A stretch of 64,000 nucleotides of DNA, taken from contig NZ_RJUD01000097.1 in NCBI RefSeq assembly GCF_024343675.1, forward strand, positions 302,591-366,590. Reading direction: 5' to 3'. The stretch is from Lacihabitans sp. CS3-21 (GTDB lineage Bacteria; Bacteroidota; Bacteroidia; Cytophagales; Spirosomataceae). Both the position numbers and the translations under genes were made by a program. The notes beneath the pieces are model-generated. The model was not told the origin of the DNA. It did not search any database and saw only the letters and a program-made list of their open reading frames with translations. This document shows, in pieces, positions 18,293 to 27,700 of this stretch; the first letter of the stretch is position 1; every line of letters begins with the position of its first letter.

Positions 18293-19069
18293 TTATTGTA
18301 TACGTGTAATAACGAGGTTGGCCGACACCGCATGAGTTCCTCCGGCAGTAGGAGTAATGGTAAGTGCAGGCGTATTTCCTGCAGGGCTGGTAATACTCAA
18401 AATACTAGTTGGTAAAGTGGTGTTTATCAAGGTATGACCGACTATTTGAGAAGTTCCTGTGGCTCTTCCAACCACTGAATTTGCTAGCTCAGTTCCATTA
18501 AGCATTATCACAAGTTGGGCTCCTTCGCTAATGCTAACTTGCCAATGCACAAGATAAATGCCCACATCAGGTAAAATAAATTGATTAGAACTTGATCTGG
18601 TAATATATCCATCTGTCAGTCCATTTTGTGGAAAATTAATGGCTGTTCCTGCTGCAATAGTAGCAGCATTATCACCAGGCATTAATGCGAAGAACTCAGA
18701 ATATCCTAAAGGACCACCTAAAGGTTTCCATTTATTTCCAGCCCAATAGTAGAAATTTGGAGAAACATTGTTTGGATAAGTACCCGAAGTGCTGGTATTG
18801 TAGACTAAAAGAGAGGTAACTGGTAAAGGAACCGTAGCGATGTCTAAATTTGATGTTAGACTTACACGGGGTATTAGTACTCCCTTATTTGGGGCACTTA
18901 CATCCAGCATAGCGGATGCTGGTTGAGCAAACGTAGAAATTGAAAAAAGGATAAAAACTAAAACTAAACTAAAGAAGTGAATTAACGATCCTGAAACTTT
19001 TTGTAGTGCTGTCTTGCGATATTTTTTAGAAGAATTGAGTTTTTTTGAGGTAAATTTAGAAGGTTTCAT
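18293..19069 (-). CDS. Exported surface protein with a tail-fibre-like head and C1q/BclA-like C-terminal domain
   Basis: 258 residues from the ATG at 19069. A basic stretch (residues 1-25) and a hydrophobic helix (28-50) form a long signal peptide. Then comes the segment SAMLDVSAPNKGVLIPRV with LLVYNTSTSGTYP and FYYWAGNKWKPLG, a very common Bacteroidota exported-protein head. The last 130 residues (FFALMPGDNAATIAAGTAINFPQNG to NLVITRIQ) resemble the trimeric BclA/C1q-TNF jelly-roll. The intact collagen-like protein at 56.5 kb ends in a related domain. Role inferred: cell-surface or matrix protein. Confidence 0.7.
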   Translation of the reverse strand: MKPSKFTSKKLNSSKKYRKTALQKVSGSLIHFFSLVLVFILFSISTFAQPASAMLDVSAPNKGVLIPRVSLTSNLDIATVPLPVTSLLVYNTSTSGTYPNNVSPNFYYWAGNKWKPLGGPLGYSEFFALMPGDNAATIAAGTAINFPQNGLTDGYITRSSSNQFILPDVGIYLVHWQVSISEGAQLVIMLNGTELANSVVGRATGTSQIVGHTLINTTLPTSILSITSPAGNTPALTITPTAGGTHAVSANLVITRIQ

Positions 19070-19346
19070 ATAATTAATGTTTAAGTTTCTTAGAGAAATC
19101 AATTCTTGAGATTTCTAGCATTCGTCTTAATATTTTTGACGTTTTGATAAAACAAAAGAAAGTATTAAACTCAGAAATCGCTTATATAATTATTTATAAA
19201 ACTTGTAAAATTCACACAAAATTGATTGACTGGTAAAAGTTTAAACTAAAAAAAGGATGGGGGTATTTGGGTGTGGTTGAAAATGAGGAATTTTGGTTTT
19301 TAAAAATTGATAAAATGTGTTTTTTATAAAAAAAGGTTTATTGAAA

Positions 19347-20213
19347 TTAATCAACAAACCTTTTCAATATCGGTTCGTAGGTGTCTATCCTTCGGTCTCG
19401 GAGATACGGCCAGGTGGTACGGTAATATTCGGTTTTGTCTAAATCAAGGGTTTCTACATGCGTTTCTTCGTTTTCATGAGAAGCCAAATAAAGTAATCGT
19501 CCATGGGGATTGGCTATGAAAGATCCTCCCCAGAATTTCTGATTGGCCTCTATGCCTACTCTGTTAACCGAAACCACGTAAAGTCCATTTGCAACTGCAT
19601 GAGAACGTTGGATGGTTTGCCAAGCCTCATATTGTTCTTGGTTGATTACAGGATCTTTCTCGTCCATGTCCCAACCAATGGCCGTAGGGTAAAACAAAAT
19701 GTCGGCACCCATTAGTGAAGTGATACGTGCGGCCTCCGGGTACCATTGATCCCAACAGATCAACACCCCGATTTTCCCGAATTTGGTTTCCCAAACTTTG
19801 TAACCAAGGTCTCCTGGTGTAAAATAAAACTTTTCATAATAACCAGGATCATCTGGAATATGCATTTTGCGATATTTGCCTAAATAACTTCCATCCGCAT
19901 CAATAATAGCGGCGGTGTTGTGATATAAACCCTGAGCACGTTTTTCGAAGAGTGAAACTATCAGCACCACGCCCAATTCTTTGGCCACACTTTGCATAGT
20001 TTCGGTTGTTGGGCCAGGAATAGACTCTCCCAATTTGAAATTATCATGATCTTCTACATCACAAAAATAAAGTGAAGAAAACAACTCTTGCAAACAGATG
20101 ATCTGGGCTCCTTTTGCCGCAACCTCTCTGATTTTGATAATAGTTTTATCGATGTTTTCCTGCACGTTTCCGGTGCAAGACATTTGTATAAGGCCTATGT
20201 TTATGTTTTTCAT
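19347..20213 (-). CDS. aguB: N-carbamoylputrescine amidase (nitrilase superfamily)
   Basis: 288 residues of the carbon-nitrogen hydrolase fold. The catalytic triad is visible: E43 in CLQELFSSLYFC, K116 in YRKMHIPD and C153 in LICWDQWYPE. The segments YEKFYFTPGDLGYKVW and FYPTAIGWD are characteristic of the AguB group, which converts N-carbamoylputrescine to putrescine, CO2 and ammonia in the agmatine route to polyamines. The usual partner agmatine deiminase (aguA) is not in this window. The C-terminal half carries the family HAVANGLYVVSVNRVG and WGGSFIANPHG segments. Confidence 0.9.
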   Translation of the reverse strand: MKNINIGLIQMSCTGNVQENIDKTIIKIREVAAKGAQIICLQELFSSLYFCDVEDHDNFKLGESIPGPTTETMQSVAKELGVVLIVSLFEKRAQGLYHNTAAIIDADGSYLGKYRKMHIPDDPGYYEKFYFTPGDLGYKVWETKFGKIGVLICWDQWYPEAARITSLMGADILFYPTAIGWDMDEKDPVINQEQYEAWQTIQRSHAVANGLYVVSVNRVGIEANQKFWGGSFIANPHGRLLYLASHENEETHVETLDLDKTEYYRTTWPYLRDRRIDTYEPILKRFVD

Positions 20214-20296
20214 TATTATTTAATCTGCTAGGTCGCTGAGAAACAAAGATTTTAGTGTTAAATGGAGAAAAAAGGATTTCTCAATTGTTTACAAAA

Positions 20297-20692
20297 TTAC
20301 CAAACAGTTTCGACGATATCTGGATACAGATTAAATTTTTCGTCTTTGCTGATTATTTTTAGACCTTCCACTGCCGCTGTAGAAATAATGAGTCTATCGA
20401 ATGGGTCTTTGTGGGTTGGGTTTTGCGGTAAATGGGTGTAGTACTTTAAATGATGAATTTCGATTGGAATTATTGTAAACCCATTTTCAATCAGCCCATT
20501 TTTGTATTCGTCTATTGATTTTTTCAATTGGATTTTTTTAATGTTTACCTTAATGGCCATTTCATATAATGAAATAATGCTTACAAAACACTCCTCTTCA
20601 TTTTTTGCAATTATTTCGTGAGTTTTTTCAGAAAGGTTACCGATTTCATCAAAGTACCATAAAATTGTGTGGGTGTCAAGTAGAAACCTCAT
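20297..20692 (-). CDS. VapC-type PIN-domain toxin
   Basis: 131 residues. The acidic PIN nuclease residues are D6 (FLLDTHT), E44 (SLYEMA), D96/D99 (KDPFDRLI) and D117 (SKDEKF), so the site looks complete. It belongs to the short VapC subgroup with a DTHTxLW start that usually pairs with a small antitoxin. It overlaps the upstream antitoxin gene by 4 bases, the standard toxin-antitoxin arrangement. It would be an RNase, often acting on tRNA or rRNA; the target is unknown. Confidence 0.88.
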   Translation of the reverse strand: MRFLLDTHTILWYFDEIGNLSEKTHEIIAKNEEECFVSIISLYEMAIKVNIKKIQLKKSIDEYKNGLIENGFTIIPIEIHHLKYYTHLPQNPTHKDPFDRLIISTAAVEGLKIISKDEKFNLYPDIVETVW

Positions 20693-20904
20693 TCCATGTA
20701 TTCTTTTAGTTCATCCAAGGGTTCGTCAAAATCATCTGACATTGTAATAGTGCCTTTAAAGATTCCCATCTTTCTTTTCCCAGTTTCCCCTTTTTTCTCA
20801 ACTTCTTCAAAAACAACTTTAACTTGAGCTTTCTCAATGTTTTTTGGCAACTCATTCAAAGTGATCTTGCCATTTTCGTAAAAACCTTCAATTGTCGTTG
20901 TCAT
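20689..20904 (-). CDS. Antitoxin partner of the VapC-type toxin (AF2212-like)
   Basis: 71 residues from the ATG at 20904 (another ATG lies at 20913). The N-terminal TTTIEGFYENGKITLNELP resembles the AF2212/DUF104 beta-rich antitoxin domain, and the acidic tail DEPLDELKEYME is typical of the C-terminal helix that plugs the toxin active site. The DNA-binding type of the N-terminus is uncertain. A TAAATTTG element (complement at 20925-20932) lies just upstream, but no good -33 was found. Confidence 0.75.
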   Translation of the reverse strand: MTTTIEGFYENGKITLNELPKNIEKAQVKVVFEEVEKKGETGKRKMGIFKGTITMSDDFDEPLDELKEYME

Positions 20905-20963
20905 AATGACCATTGTTTATGAAACAAATTTAACGAAATTATTCAATATAGATTCTGTAAGGA

Positions 20964-22034
20964 CTAAAATCTAACTTTAAATCTTTCGCCCAATTCCTTC
21001 AAGCTATCTACCACAGGATCAATCAATGGCAAACCAGAAACCAACCTTTCCGCCCTAAAGTTTCTTTCCTGATCCCCAGGTATTTGTACTGGATATCCGT
21101 CGATGTGTTTGGCAGAACGGAACCTCTCGATCCATTTGTCCATGCTTTGCTTAAATTCATCTTTTGGTCTAAAACCATCCACTCGCATGGCTCCAAGAAA
21201 ATGTCCCGTGCCTTTCCCGACTTGTTCTGCCGCTAGGCCATGAAAACCCGCAGTAGCAAAAGGAGGCACCCATGGTCCAAAATTTGCCCCCGAAAGTACG
21301 CCTGAAAATATATCCACTACTGCACCCAAACCATATCCTTTGTGACTTCCATGCTCTCTGTCGCCACCTAATGGCAATAGTCCACCGCCTTCTTTTACAG
21401 CATTGGCATTGTCTGTAGGGTCGCCATTTTCGTCCTGAACCCAGCCCATTGGTGCATTCAAGCCTTTTCTTTGTAAGATTTCCATTTTGCCGTAAGCTAC
21501 CGCAGTAGTGGCAAAATCAGCTAAAAAAGCAGGTTGTTTATCAGCCGGAACCGCCACAGCAATTGGATTTGTGCCTAATAATTTTTCTTTAGAAAAAGTC
21601 GGGACAACCAAGGGAGCAGCATTGGTCATGGCCCAACCGATCATGTCATGTTCCAAAGCTTGGGAAGCGTGATAGCCAGCAATACCAAAATGGTTGGAGT
21701 TTTGTACAGAAATCCAGCCAGATCCAGCCTTTTTAGCTTTTTTTATCGCCAATTTCATAGCGAATGGTGCTACAACCAATCCAAGACCCTTGTCACCATC
21801 GATGGTTGCGGTGCTTGGTGTTTCATAAACTATGGTAATATTTGGCTTTGGATTGAGTCTTCCATGGTCAAAGAGTCGAACATAACCAGCCAAACGAGCA
21901 ACACCATGAGAATCAACGCCATTCAAATCTGCGTTTATAAGCACATCGGCAGATAATTTCGCATCTTTTGTGCTACAGCCTATGGCTTTAAAAATATTTT
22001 CTGTAAATTTTCGAACCCTATCTTGAGCGTACAT
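20964..22034 (-). CDS. Malate/L-lactate/ureidoglycolate dehydrogenase family oxidoreductase (Ldh2)
   Basis: 356 residues of the NAD(P)-dependent Ldh2/AllD/YlbC fold, which is not a Rossmann fold. Characteristic segments are GVDSHGVARLAGYVRLF (residues 39-55, with the conserved His), VQNSNHFGIAGYHA, MTNAAPLVVPTFSKEKLLGTNPIAVAVPA and GDREHGSHKGYGLGAVVDIFSGVLSG. Enzymes of this family reduce or oxidise 2-hydroxyacids; malate, sulfolactate and ureidoglycolate are all known substrates, so the substrate here is not assigned. It appears to be a single-gene unit. Confidence 0.9.
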   Translation of the reverse strand: MYAQDRVRKFTENIFKAIGCSTKDAKLSADVLINADLNGVDSHGVARLAGYVRLFDHGRLNPKPNITIVYETPSTATIDGDKGLGLVVAPFAMKLAIKKAKKAGSGWISVQNSNHFGIAGYHASQALEHDMIGWAMTNAAPLVVPTFSKEKLLGTNPIAVAVPADKQPAFLADFATTAVAYGKMEILQRKGLNAPMGWVQDENGDPTDNANAVKEGGGLLPLGGDREHGSHKGYGLGAVVDIFSGVLSGANFGPWVPPFATAGFHGLAAEQVGKGTGHFLGAMRVDGFRPKDEFKQSMDKWIERFRSAKHIDGYPVQIPGDQERNFRAERLVSGLPLIDPVVDSLKELGERFKVRF

Positions 22035-22162
22035 TTTATTCCTTGTTTTCGGATGCGAAATTATTAAAAATAACCTGAGCTTGTAAGGTTCAGAAAAAAG
22101 AATTACCGAGAAATGAAGTTTTTTGAGGAAAAAAGCGTTAATTCATGTAAATAATCTCAAAT

Positions 22163-23737
22163 ATGAAAATTTTAAAAACAACTTTATTCGTATTAAGTTT
22201 GATCTCAGTTGCTTTTGCTCAAAATGTTAAAAAAGTAGAAGCTAAAATTGAAAAAGTAACGGTCTTTTTGCAGCAAGCCCAAATTGAGAAATCAGTAAAT
22301 ACCTCACTTTCTGCTGGAGTAACCAAATTATTAGTAGACGACATAGCCAATAGTATTGACGGCAATAGTATTTTGGTTGAAGGTAAAGGTGACTTTACGC
22401 TTTTGGCCGTAAAATACAGCTCAAATCACCTGAATAATAAGATCAATGTACTTCAGGATTCTGTTCAGAAAGTACAAGCAGATATTGAAAATCTAGAAAT
22501 GCTTTTCGCCGTTGCTCAAAACGAAGAGAAAATGATCATGGCCAACGCCAATGTAAAAAGCGAAAAGGATGGACTTTTGCCAGAAGACTTAAAAGAAATG
22601 ATAGATTTTTTCAGAGTAAAACTTACGGAAGTAGGAGCAAGGCGTTTACAAATTCAAAGACAAATGCAGCCTTTGAAAGATAAAAAAATACGTTTGGAGA
22701 AACAACTTGCAGAAGTAAGAAACAATGCATTGCCACTTGGCCAAATAGAATTGACTGTGAGTGCCTCAAAAGCCACTCCAGCGAATATTAAACTGAGCTA
22801 TGTAGCCTACAATGCGGGCTGGAGTCCAAATTATGACCTACGCGTAAAAGATGTAAAAAGTCCCGTTGCGATTGCTTACAAAGCAAGTGTTTATCAAAAC
22901 ACGGGCATAGATTGGAAAGATGTCAAACTTTCATTGTCAACTTCTAATCCATCTATTTCTGGGCAAAAAATGGAGCTTAATCCACAGTTTTTGAGTTTTT
23001 ACGTACCGCCAGTTGTTTATCAAAGAAATGTAAAAGCTGCCAAAATGGAAGATGGTGTAGCCATGGCCGCTCCGATGGCCATGGCCGATATGGAGGTGGC
23101 TTCTAGGACAGTTTCGGTAGTTGAAACCTCCATGTCTGTGAATTTTGATTTGGGAAACACTTACAGCATACCCACTGGTGGGCAACCTGAAGCCGTGGAG
23201 ATTCAAACTTACAGTGCTGAGGCAGACTACAAAAGCGTAATTACTCCAAAAATTGATTTGAACGCCTTTTTGGTGGCCGAACTTAAAAATTGGGAACAGT
23301 ATAAATTGCTTTCAGGAGAGGCAAATGTGTATTTTGAGAACAAGTTTATTGGTAAAACTTACCTCAATGAACAAAGTGTTGATAATAAATTGAAACTCAG
23401 CCTTGGCAGGGATACAAGAATAATTGGTAAAAGAGAAGAAATTGAGAACTTTAAAACCAGAAAAACGATTGGTTCTAATATCAGAGAGAGTTTTGGTTAT
23501 AATATTTCGGTAAGAAATACAAAATCAGAAACGATAAAAGTGGTTTTGGAAGATCAAGTTCCGGTTTCGCAAGATTCTGACATTGAGGTAGATGTAGAGG
23601 ATTTGCAGGGTGGGGTTTTAGAAGCAAATACTGGAAAGGTAACTTGGGAATTTGATTTGCCAGCCTCACAAAATAAGCAATTCTCTTTGAAATACACGGT
23701 TAAATATCCCAAAGACAAACGAATCAATAATTTGTAA
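22163..23737 (+). CDS. MuiA-like exported protein (DUF4139)
   Basis: 524 residues with a signal peptide (cleavage after AFA, residue 19). The N-terminal part (VKKVEAKIEKVTVFLQQAQIEKSV) is the DUF4140 domain, then a coiled coil (about 85-190), then the DUF4139 beta domain (about 200-520; SYVAYNAGWSPNYDLRV, LSTSNPSISG, VTWEFDLPA). The family is named mucoidy inhibitor A from enterics; its mechanism is unknown. It ends 2 bases before the DUF502 gene, so these and the next gene form an operon. Confidence 0.85.
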   Translation: MKILKTTLFVLSLISVAFAQNVKKVEAKIEKVTVFLQQAQIEKSVNTSLSAGVTKLLVDDIANSIDGNSILVEGKGDFTLLAVKYSSNHLNNKINVLQDSVQKVQADIENLEMLFAVAQNEEKMIMANANVKSEKDGLLPEDLKEMIDFFRVKLTEVGARRLQIQRQMQPLKDKKIRLEKQLAEVRNNALPLGQIELTVSASKATPANIKLSYVAYNAGWSPNYDLRVKDVKSPVAIAYKASVYQNTGIDWKDVKLSLSTSNPSISGQKMELNPQFLSFYVPPVVYQRNVKAAKMEDGVAMAAPMAMADMEVASRTVSVVETSMSVNFDLGNTYSIPTGGQPEAVEIQTYSAEADYKSVITPKIDLNAFLVAELKNWEQYKLLSGEANVYFENKFIGKTYLNEQSVDNKLKLSLGRDTRIIGKREEIENFKTRKTIGSNIRESFGYNISVRNTKSETIKVVLEDQVPVSQDSDIEVDVEDLQGGVLEANTGKVTWEFDLPASQNKQFSLKYTVKYPKDKRINNL

Positions 23738-23739
23738 TT

Positions 23740-24351
23740 ATGGAAGGAAGTTTAGGAAAGCTTGTAAATAAATTCTTGTCATATTTTATTCGGGGGCTAC
23801 TTTTTGTAGCACCTGTGGGTTTTACAATACTTATTCTTTACAGTGCATTTGACTTCGTAGACAGTTTGGTAAGAATCAAATTCAGTTGGGACAACCCCAA
23901 TCAAGAGTTTTTTGTGCCCGGTCTTGGTTTTTTAATTGTGCTTTTCGGAACGGCCTTTATAGGTTTTGTTTTTACTCGTCTTCTTCCGCAAACCATTCAG
24001 AATTGGTTGGAGAATGGTATGAAGCACCTGCCCATTGTAAAAATATTTTACACCGCCTTCAAAGACCTGATTTCGGCGTTTGTTGGGGATAAAAAGAAAT
24101 TTAAAACGGGTGTATTGGTTACCCTAAACAAAGATTCAAATATTCGTAAACTTGGTTTTTTAACGCAAGATGGTTTAGATGTTTTTGGTTTGCCCAATAT
24201 GGTAAGTGTCTATTGTCCACATGCTTACGCTTTTTCTGGAGATATGTTCATAGTACCCAAAGATCAAGTAGAGATTTTACCCATTTCTAGTGCAGAGGTT
24301 ATGAAAATCATAGTTTCAGGAGGGGTTTCTTTTTCTGATTCCAACACATGA
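23740..24351 (+). CDS. DUF502 membrane protein
   Basis: 203 residues with two transmembrane helices (about 16-38 and 60-85) and a cytoplasmic or periplasmic C-terminal domain. The family signatures FIRGLLFVAPVGFTILIL, the IKIFYTAFKDLISAF-like segment and PNMVSVYCPHAYAFSGDMFIVP are visible. In plants and bacteria DUF502 proteins (LIKE COV type) are linked to trafficking or membrane organisation, but no bacterial function is established. Its stop overlaps the next start by 4 bases. Confidence 0.85.
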   Translation: MEGSLGKLVNKFLSYFIRGLLFVAPVGFTILILYSAFDFVDSLVRIKFSWDNPNQEFFVPGLGFLIVLFGTAFIGFVFTRLLPQTIQNWLENGMKHLPIVKIFYTAFKDLISAFVGDKKKFKTGVLVTLNKDSNIRKLGFLTQDGLDVFGLPNMVSVYCPHAYAFSGDMFIVPKDQVEILPISSAEVMKIIVSGGVSFSDSNT

Positions 24352-24938
24352 GAAAACTTATTTTTCTAATTTTATTAACTTCTGCGAAAATTGTTTTTGG
24401 CCAAGAACCTCACCAAAAAGAAGCACTGCAAGTAGAAGAACTTCTTGAAAAAAACAACCCCAATCTTTATAAAACTATACAAAGAGGTGGGATTTTTTTG
24501 GTATTGGATAACTATAGAAACCAGAAAAGGCGAAGATATTATGTTGGAGATATGTTCGGATTTAAAACCAAAAGTGGAGATTTTTTTCAAGAGGAATTGA
24601 GCGAAATTGGCGATTCTACATTGACAATAATGCACTATAACAATGTGGAACGAAAGCTTGAAACTTGGGTTATAAAAGTGTCTGAAATTAGAAAAGTTTA
24701 CAAAAGAGAGGTTTATAAAGGAATTAAATGGGGCTTAGGCTGGGGAAGTTTAGCTGCTTTTTTACCATTGGTCTATGATTGGGTGCAATTTGGCAGATCT
24801 CCAGCTCAAAATTCCGAAGCCCTGGTTATGATTCCTGCCATTCAAGCTGGATTGATTGTTTTAAATAACCGTTCCAAGTTTTTTAATGGCATCAAACTCA
24901 ATGAAAACAAGCAGTTGAAAGTTTTCAAGAGTTTCTGA
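24348..24938 (+). CDS. Exported hypothetical protein
   Basis: 196 residues with a signal peptide (cleavage near FGQ, residue 19), a long charged mature region and a hydrophobic segment near residues 125-140 (KWGLGWGSLAAFLPLVYDW). A segment DMFGFKTKSGDFFQEELSEIGDSTLTI resembles a conserved strand pair in several uncharacterised Bacteroidota proteins. It overlaps the DUF502 gene by 4 bases (ATGA) and is convergent with the serine deaminase gene, with 1 base between stops. Confidence 0.65.
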   Translation: MRKLIFLILLTSAKIVFGQEPHQKEALQVEELLEKNNPNLYKTIQRGGIFLVLDNYRNQKRRRYYVGDMFGFKTKSGDFFQEELSEIGDSTLTIMHYNNVERKLETWVIKVSEIRKVYKREVYKGIKWGLGWGSLAAFLPLVYDWVQFGRSPAQNSEALVMIPAIQAGLIVLNNRSKFFNGIKLNENKQLKVFKSF

Positions 24939-24939
24939 A

Positions 24940-26340
24940 TCAACAATCTACACTGTTCACTGTAACTGCCAAGCCGCCTTGTGAAGTTTCCTTGTATTTA
25001 TGGTTCATGTCCAGAGCGGTTTCCCACATGGTGGCGATTACTTTGTCCAACGGCACTTTGGTTTCTTTCGGGTCTGTACCAAGTGCAAGCTCGGCGGCTG
25101 TAATGGCTTTTAAAGCTCCCATTGAATTTCGCTCTATGCAAGGGATTTGAACCAAACCTCCTATTGGGTCACACGTTAATCCCAAGTGATGTTCCATGGC
25201 TATTTCTGCAGCCACTAAAACTTGTTCAGGTGTTCCGCCTTGAAGTTCGCACAATGCCGCAGCGGCCATGGCTGACGAAACTCCAATTTCTGCTTGACAA
25301 CCACCCATAGCCGCCGAAATGGTCGCTCCTTTTTTAAAAATGCTTCCAATTTCACCCGCCACCAACAAAAACCTTTTGATTTCTTCAAAGCCAGCATCGT
25401 GGTTTTCAATCATCAAATAGTACATCAAAACAGCAGGAATAACCCCTGAACTGCCATTAGTGGGAGCAGTTACTACTTTCCCTAATGACGCGTTTACCTC
25501 ATTTACACTTAACGCAAAACAACTTACCCATTTTAGAATTTGTCTGAATTTTACTTCTGTATTTCTTAATTTGTTCAACCAATCGTCTAAATTCAAAATG
25601 TTTTCAGGGCCATTGAGGTCTGTATAAAACTCGTTTGCTCGTCGTTTTACATTTAATCCGCCAGGCAAAATACCTCCTGTTGTGCAGCCGATATACATAC
25701 ATTCGAGCATTGTTTTCCAAATTTTTTCAATTTGAAGATCTACGTTTTCTTTACTATTAAGTGCTAATTCATTTTCATGTACCACCTCAGATATTTTTTT
25801 CGTTTTGCAATAAGTCAATAATTCCAGTCCATTTTGAATAGGATATGGAATTGTTTTGAGCTCTTTTTGAATTGAATTATCATTTTCAATACATATAAAT
25901 CCCCCTCCAATAGAATAATAGGTTTCTGAAATTTCATCGCTCAAAGTTGAAGCAGTAAATCGTATTCCGTTTGGATGAAACGGCAAAAAATGTTTGTGAT
26001 AAATGATATTTTTTTCAAAAGAGAAAGGTATTTCCTTATCAAAGTTTAATTTTAGTTTTCCATCAGTTTTAACATCTGCTATGGAGGTTGGAATTTTTCG
26101 AGGTTCTATTTCTTCTGGAATTTCCCCTGTAAGTCCCATCACAACAGCAATATCAGTAGCGTGGCCTTTGCCAGTTAGCGATAGAGAGCCGAAGAGTTCC
26201 ACACTGATGCTTTCTACGGATTTTATAGGTATGTTTAAGGTTTTTAAAAACCTATTAGCGGCTTTCCAAGGCCCAAGGGTATGGGAACTGGATGGGCCGA
26301 TGCCGATTTTTAACATATCAAATACCGATATTATTTCCAT
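24940..26340 (-). CDS. sdaA: L-serine ammonia-lyase (iron-sulfur type)
   Basis: 466 residues, one-chain type containing both beta and alpha domains. It deaminates L-serine to pyruvate using a 4Fe-4S cluster. Motifs: FDMLKIGIGPSSSHTLGPW at residues 7-25, CTTGGILPGGLNVKRRA, TNGSSGVIPAVL, the serine-rich MGGCQAEIGVSSAMAAAALCELQGG and LTCDPIGGLVQIPCIERN. Together these supply the cluster cysteines and the catalytic loops. The length is normal. It is divergent from aroA with about 110 bases between starts. Confidence 0.95.
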   Translation of the reverse strand: MEIISVFDMLKIGIGPSSSHTLGPWKAANRFLKTLNIPIKSVESISVELFGSLSLTGKGHATDIAVVMGLTGEIPEEIEPRKIPTSIADVKTDGKLKLNFDKEIPFSFEKNIIYHKHFLPFHPNGIRFTASTLSDEISETYYSIGGGFICIENDNSIQKELKTIPYPIQNGLELLTYCKTKKISEVVHENELALNSKENVDLQIEKIWKTMLECMYIGCTTGGILPGGLNVKRRANEFYTDLNGPENILNLDDWLNKLRNTEVKFRQILKWVSCFALSVNEVNASLGKVVTAPTNGSSGVIPAVLMYYLMIENHDAGFEEIKRFLLVAGEIGSIFKKGATISAAMGGCQAEIGVSSAMAAAALCELQGGTPEQVLVAAEIAMEHHLGLTCDPIGGLVQIPCIERNSMGALKAITAAELALGTDPKETKVPLDKVIATMWETALDMNHKYKETSQGGLAVTVNSVDC

Positions 26341-26449
26341 TAGGGTTTATTAGTTTGTTGCTCAAATTTGCATAGTTTTTTGGAAGAAATTACGGTAAAA
26401 CTATAAAATGTTAAATTATCTTTGTGATTTATAATTTTAATTTTATTCA

Positions 26450-27688
26450 ATGCATCGTATTTTAGTAAAAAAACAATCGGGAGGTATAAAAGAGAAAATC
26501 AGACTGGCTTCTTCAAAAAGCGAAAGTAATAGGGCTTTGATAATCAATGCTTTGTCAGGTTTTGGGGGGGAGTTGCAAAATCTTTCGACAGCCAGAGATA
26601 CCCAAACGATGATTCGTTTACTAAAATCGGAAGATGCTGTAGCTGATGTTTTAGATGCTGGTACCACCATGCGTTTTTTGACAGCTTATTTTGCTATAAC
26701 CAATCAAACCAAAACCATGACAGGCACTCCAAGAATGTGCGAACGTCCGATTGGTATTTTGGTAGATGCTTTAAGGTCAATAGGTTGTGAAATAGATTAT
26801 CTTGGAAAAGAAGGATATCCTCCTACACAATTGAAGGGTTTTTCTGAACAAAAAAACAACGAAATATCGATAAGAGGAGATGTCAGTAGTCAGTATATTT
26901 CGGCTTTATTGATGATAAGCCCATTATTGCCTAATGGCTTGACAATTAATTTATTAGGCGAAATTGGTTCAATTCCTTACATAACCATGACTATAAAGCA
27001 GATGGAAGCTTTTGGCGTCAAGGTAGCTGCAGATTGGGACGCTAAAAAACTCTCTGTTGAACCTCAAGAGTATAAGCCAACGAGCTATAAAATAGAATCG
27101 GACTGGTCAGGTGCGTCGTATTGGTATTCTGTTGTTGCTTTGGCAGAAAATGATGAAGTGGAAATAGAGCTTCTGGGATTGAAAGAAAATTCATTGCAGG
27201 GAGACAGTGTTATTGTCAATATCATGTCTGAATTAGGTGTAAAAAGTACTTTCACTCCAGATGGGGTATTGCTTCAAAAAACCATGGCAAACCCATCATT
27301 TGAGTGGGATTTTACAGATTGCCCAGACTTGGCTCAAACGGTTGCGGTCGTTTTAGTTGCAAAAAAAATAAAAGGCATTTTCACTGGTTTGGAAAGTTTG
27401 AAAATAAAGGAAACAGACAGAGTAGTTGCTTTGCAAAATGAATTGGCTAAAATAGGAGGGACGCTCGAAGAGGTGGAGGCTAAAACTAGATATGAAGTAA
27501 ATTCTGGTGGAAGCTGGACAAAAACTCCAACATTCGAAACTTATGATGATCACCGAATGGCCATGGCTTTTGCTCCTTTGGCCATGATTTTGGATGTTAT
27601 TATAGAAGAGCCAGGCGTAGTAGCCAAGTCTTATCCTAGTTATTGGGAGGATTTGGGTAAAATTGTATCTTTGGAAGAATTGAATTGA
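26450..27688 (+). CDS. aroA: 3-phosphoshikimate 1-carboxyvinyltransferase (EPSP synthase)
   Basis: 412 residues of the shikimate-pathway enzyme that joins PEP to shikimate-3-phosphate. Motifs: SSKSESNRALIINALSG near residues 24-40, DVLDAGTTMRFLTAYFA (substrate phosphate site), RMCERPIGILVDALRSIGC, GDVSSQYISALLMISPLL and ETYDDHRMAMAFAPLAMI near the C-terminus. The N-terminal KSESNR and the LDAGTTMRF loops fit a functional enzyme; the glyphosate-sensitivity class is not assigned. A TATCTTTG -7-like element lies at 26417-26424 without a clear -33. Confidence 0.95.
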   Translation: MHRILVKKQSGGIKEKIRLASSKSESNRALIINALSGFGGELQNLSTARDTQTMIRLLKSEDAVADVLDAGTTMRFLTAYFAITNQTKTMTGTPRMCERPIGILVDALRSIGCEIDYLGKEGYPPTQLKGFSEQKNNEISIRGDVSSQYISALLMISPLLPNGLTINLLGEIGSIPYITMTIKQMEAFGVKVAADWDAKKLSVEPQEYKPTSYKIESDWSGASYWYSVVALAENDEVEIELLGLKENSLQGDSVIVNIMSELGVKSTFTPDGVLLQKTMANPSFEWDFTDCPDLAQTVAVVLVAKKIKGIFTGLESLKIKETDRVVALQNELAKIGGTLEEVEAKTRYEVNSGGSWTKTPTFETYDDHRMAMAFAPLAMILDVIIEEPGVVAKSYPSYWEDLGKIVSLEELN

Positions 27689-27700
27689 AAAATTAACAAC

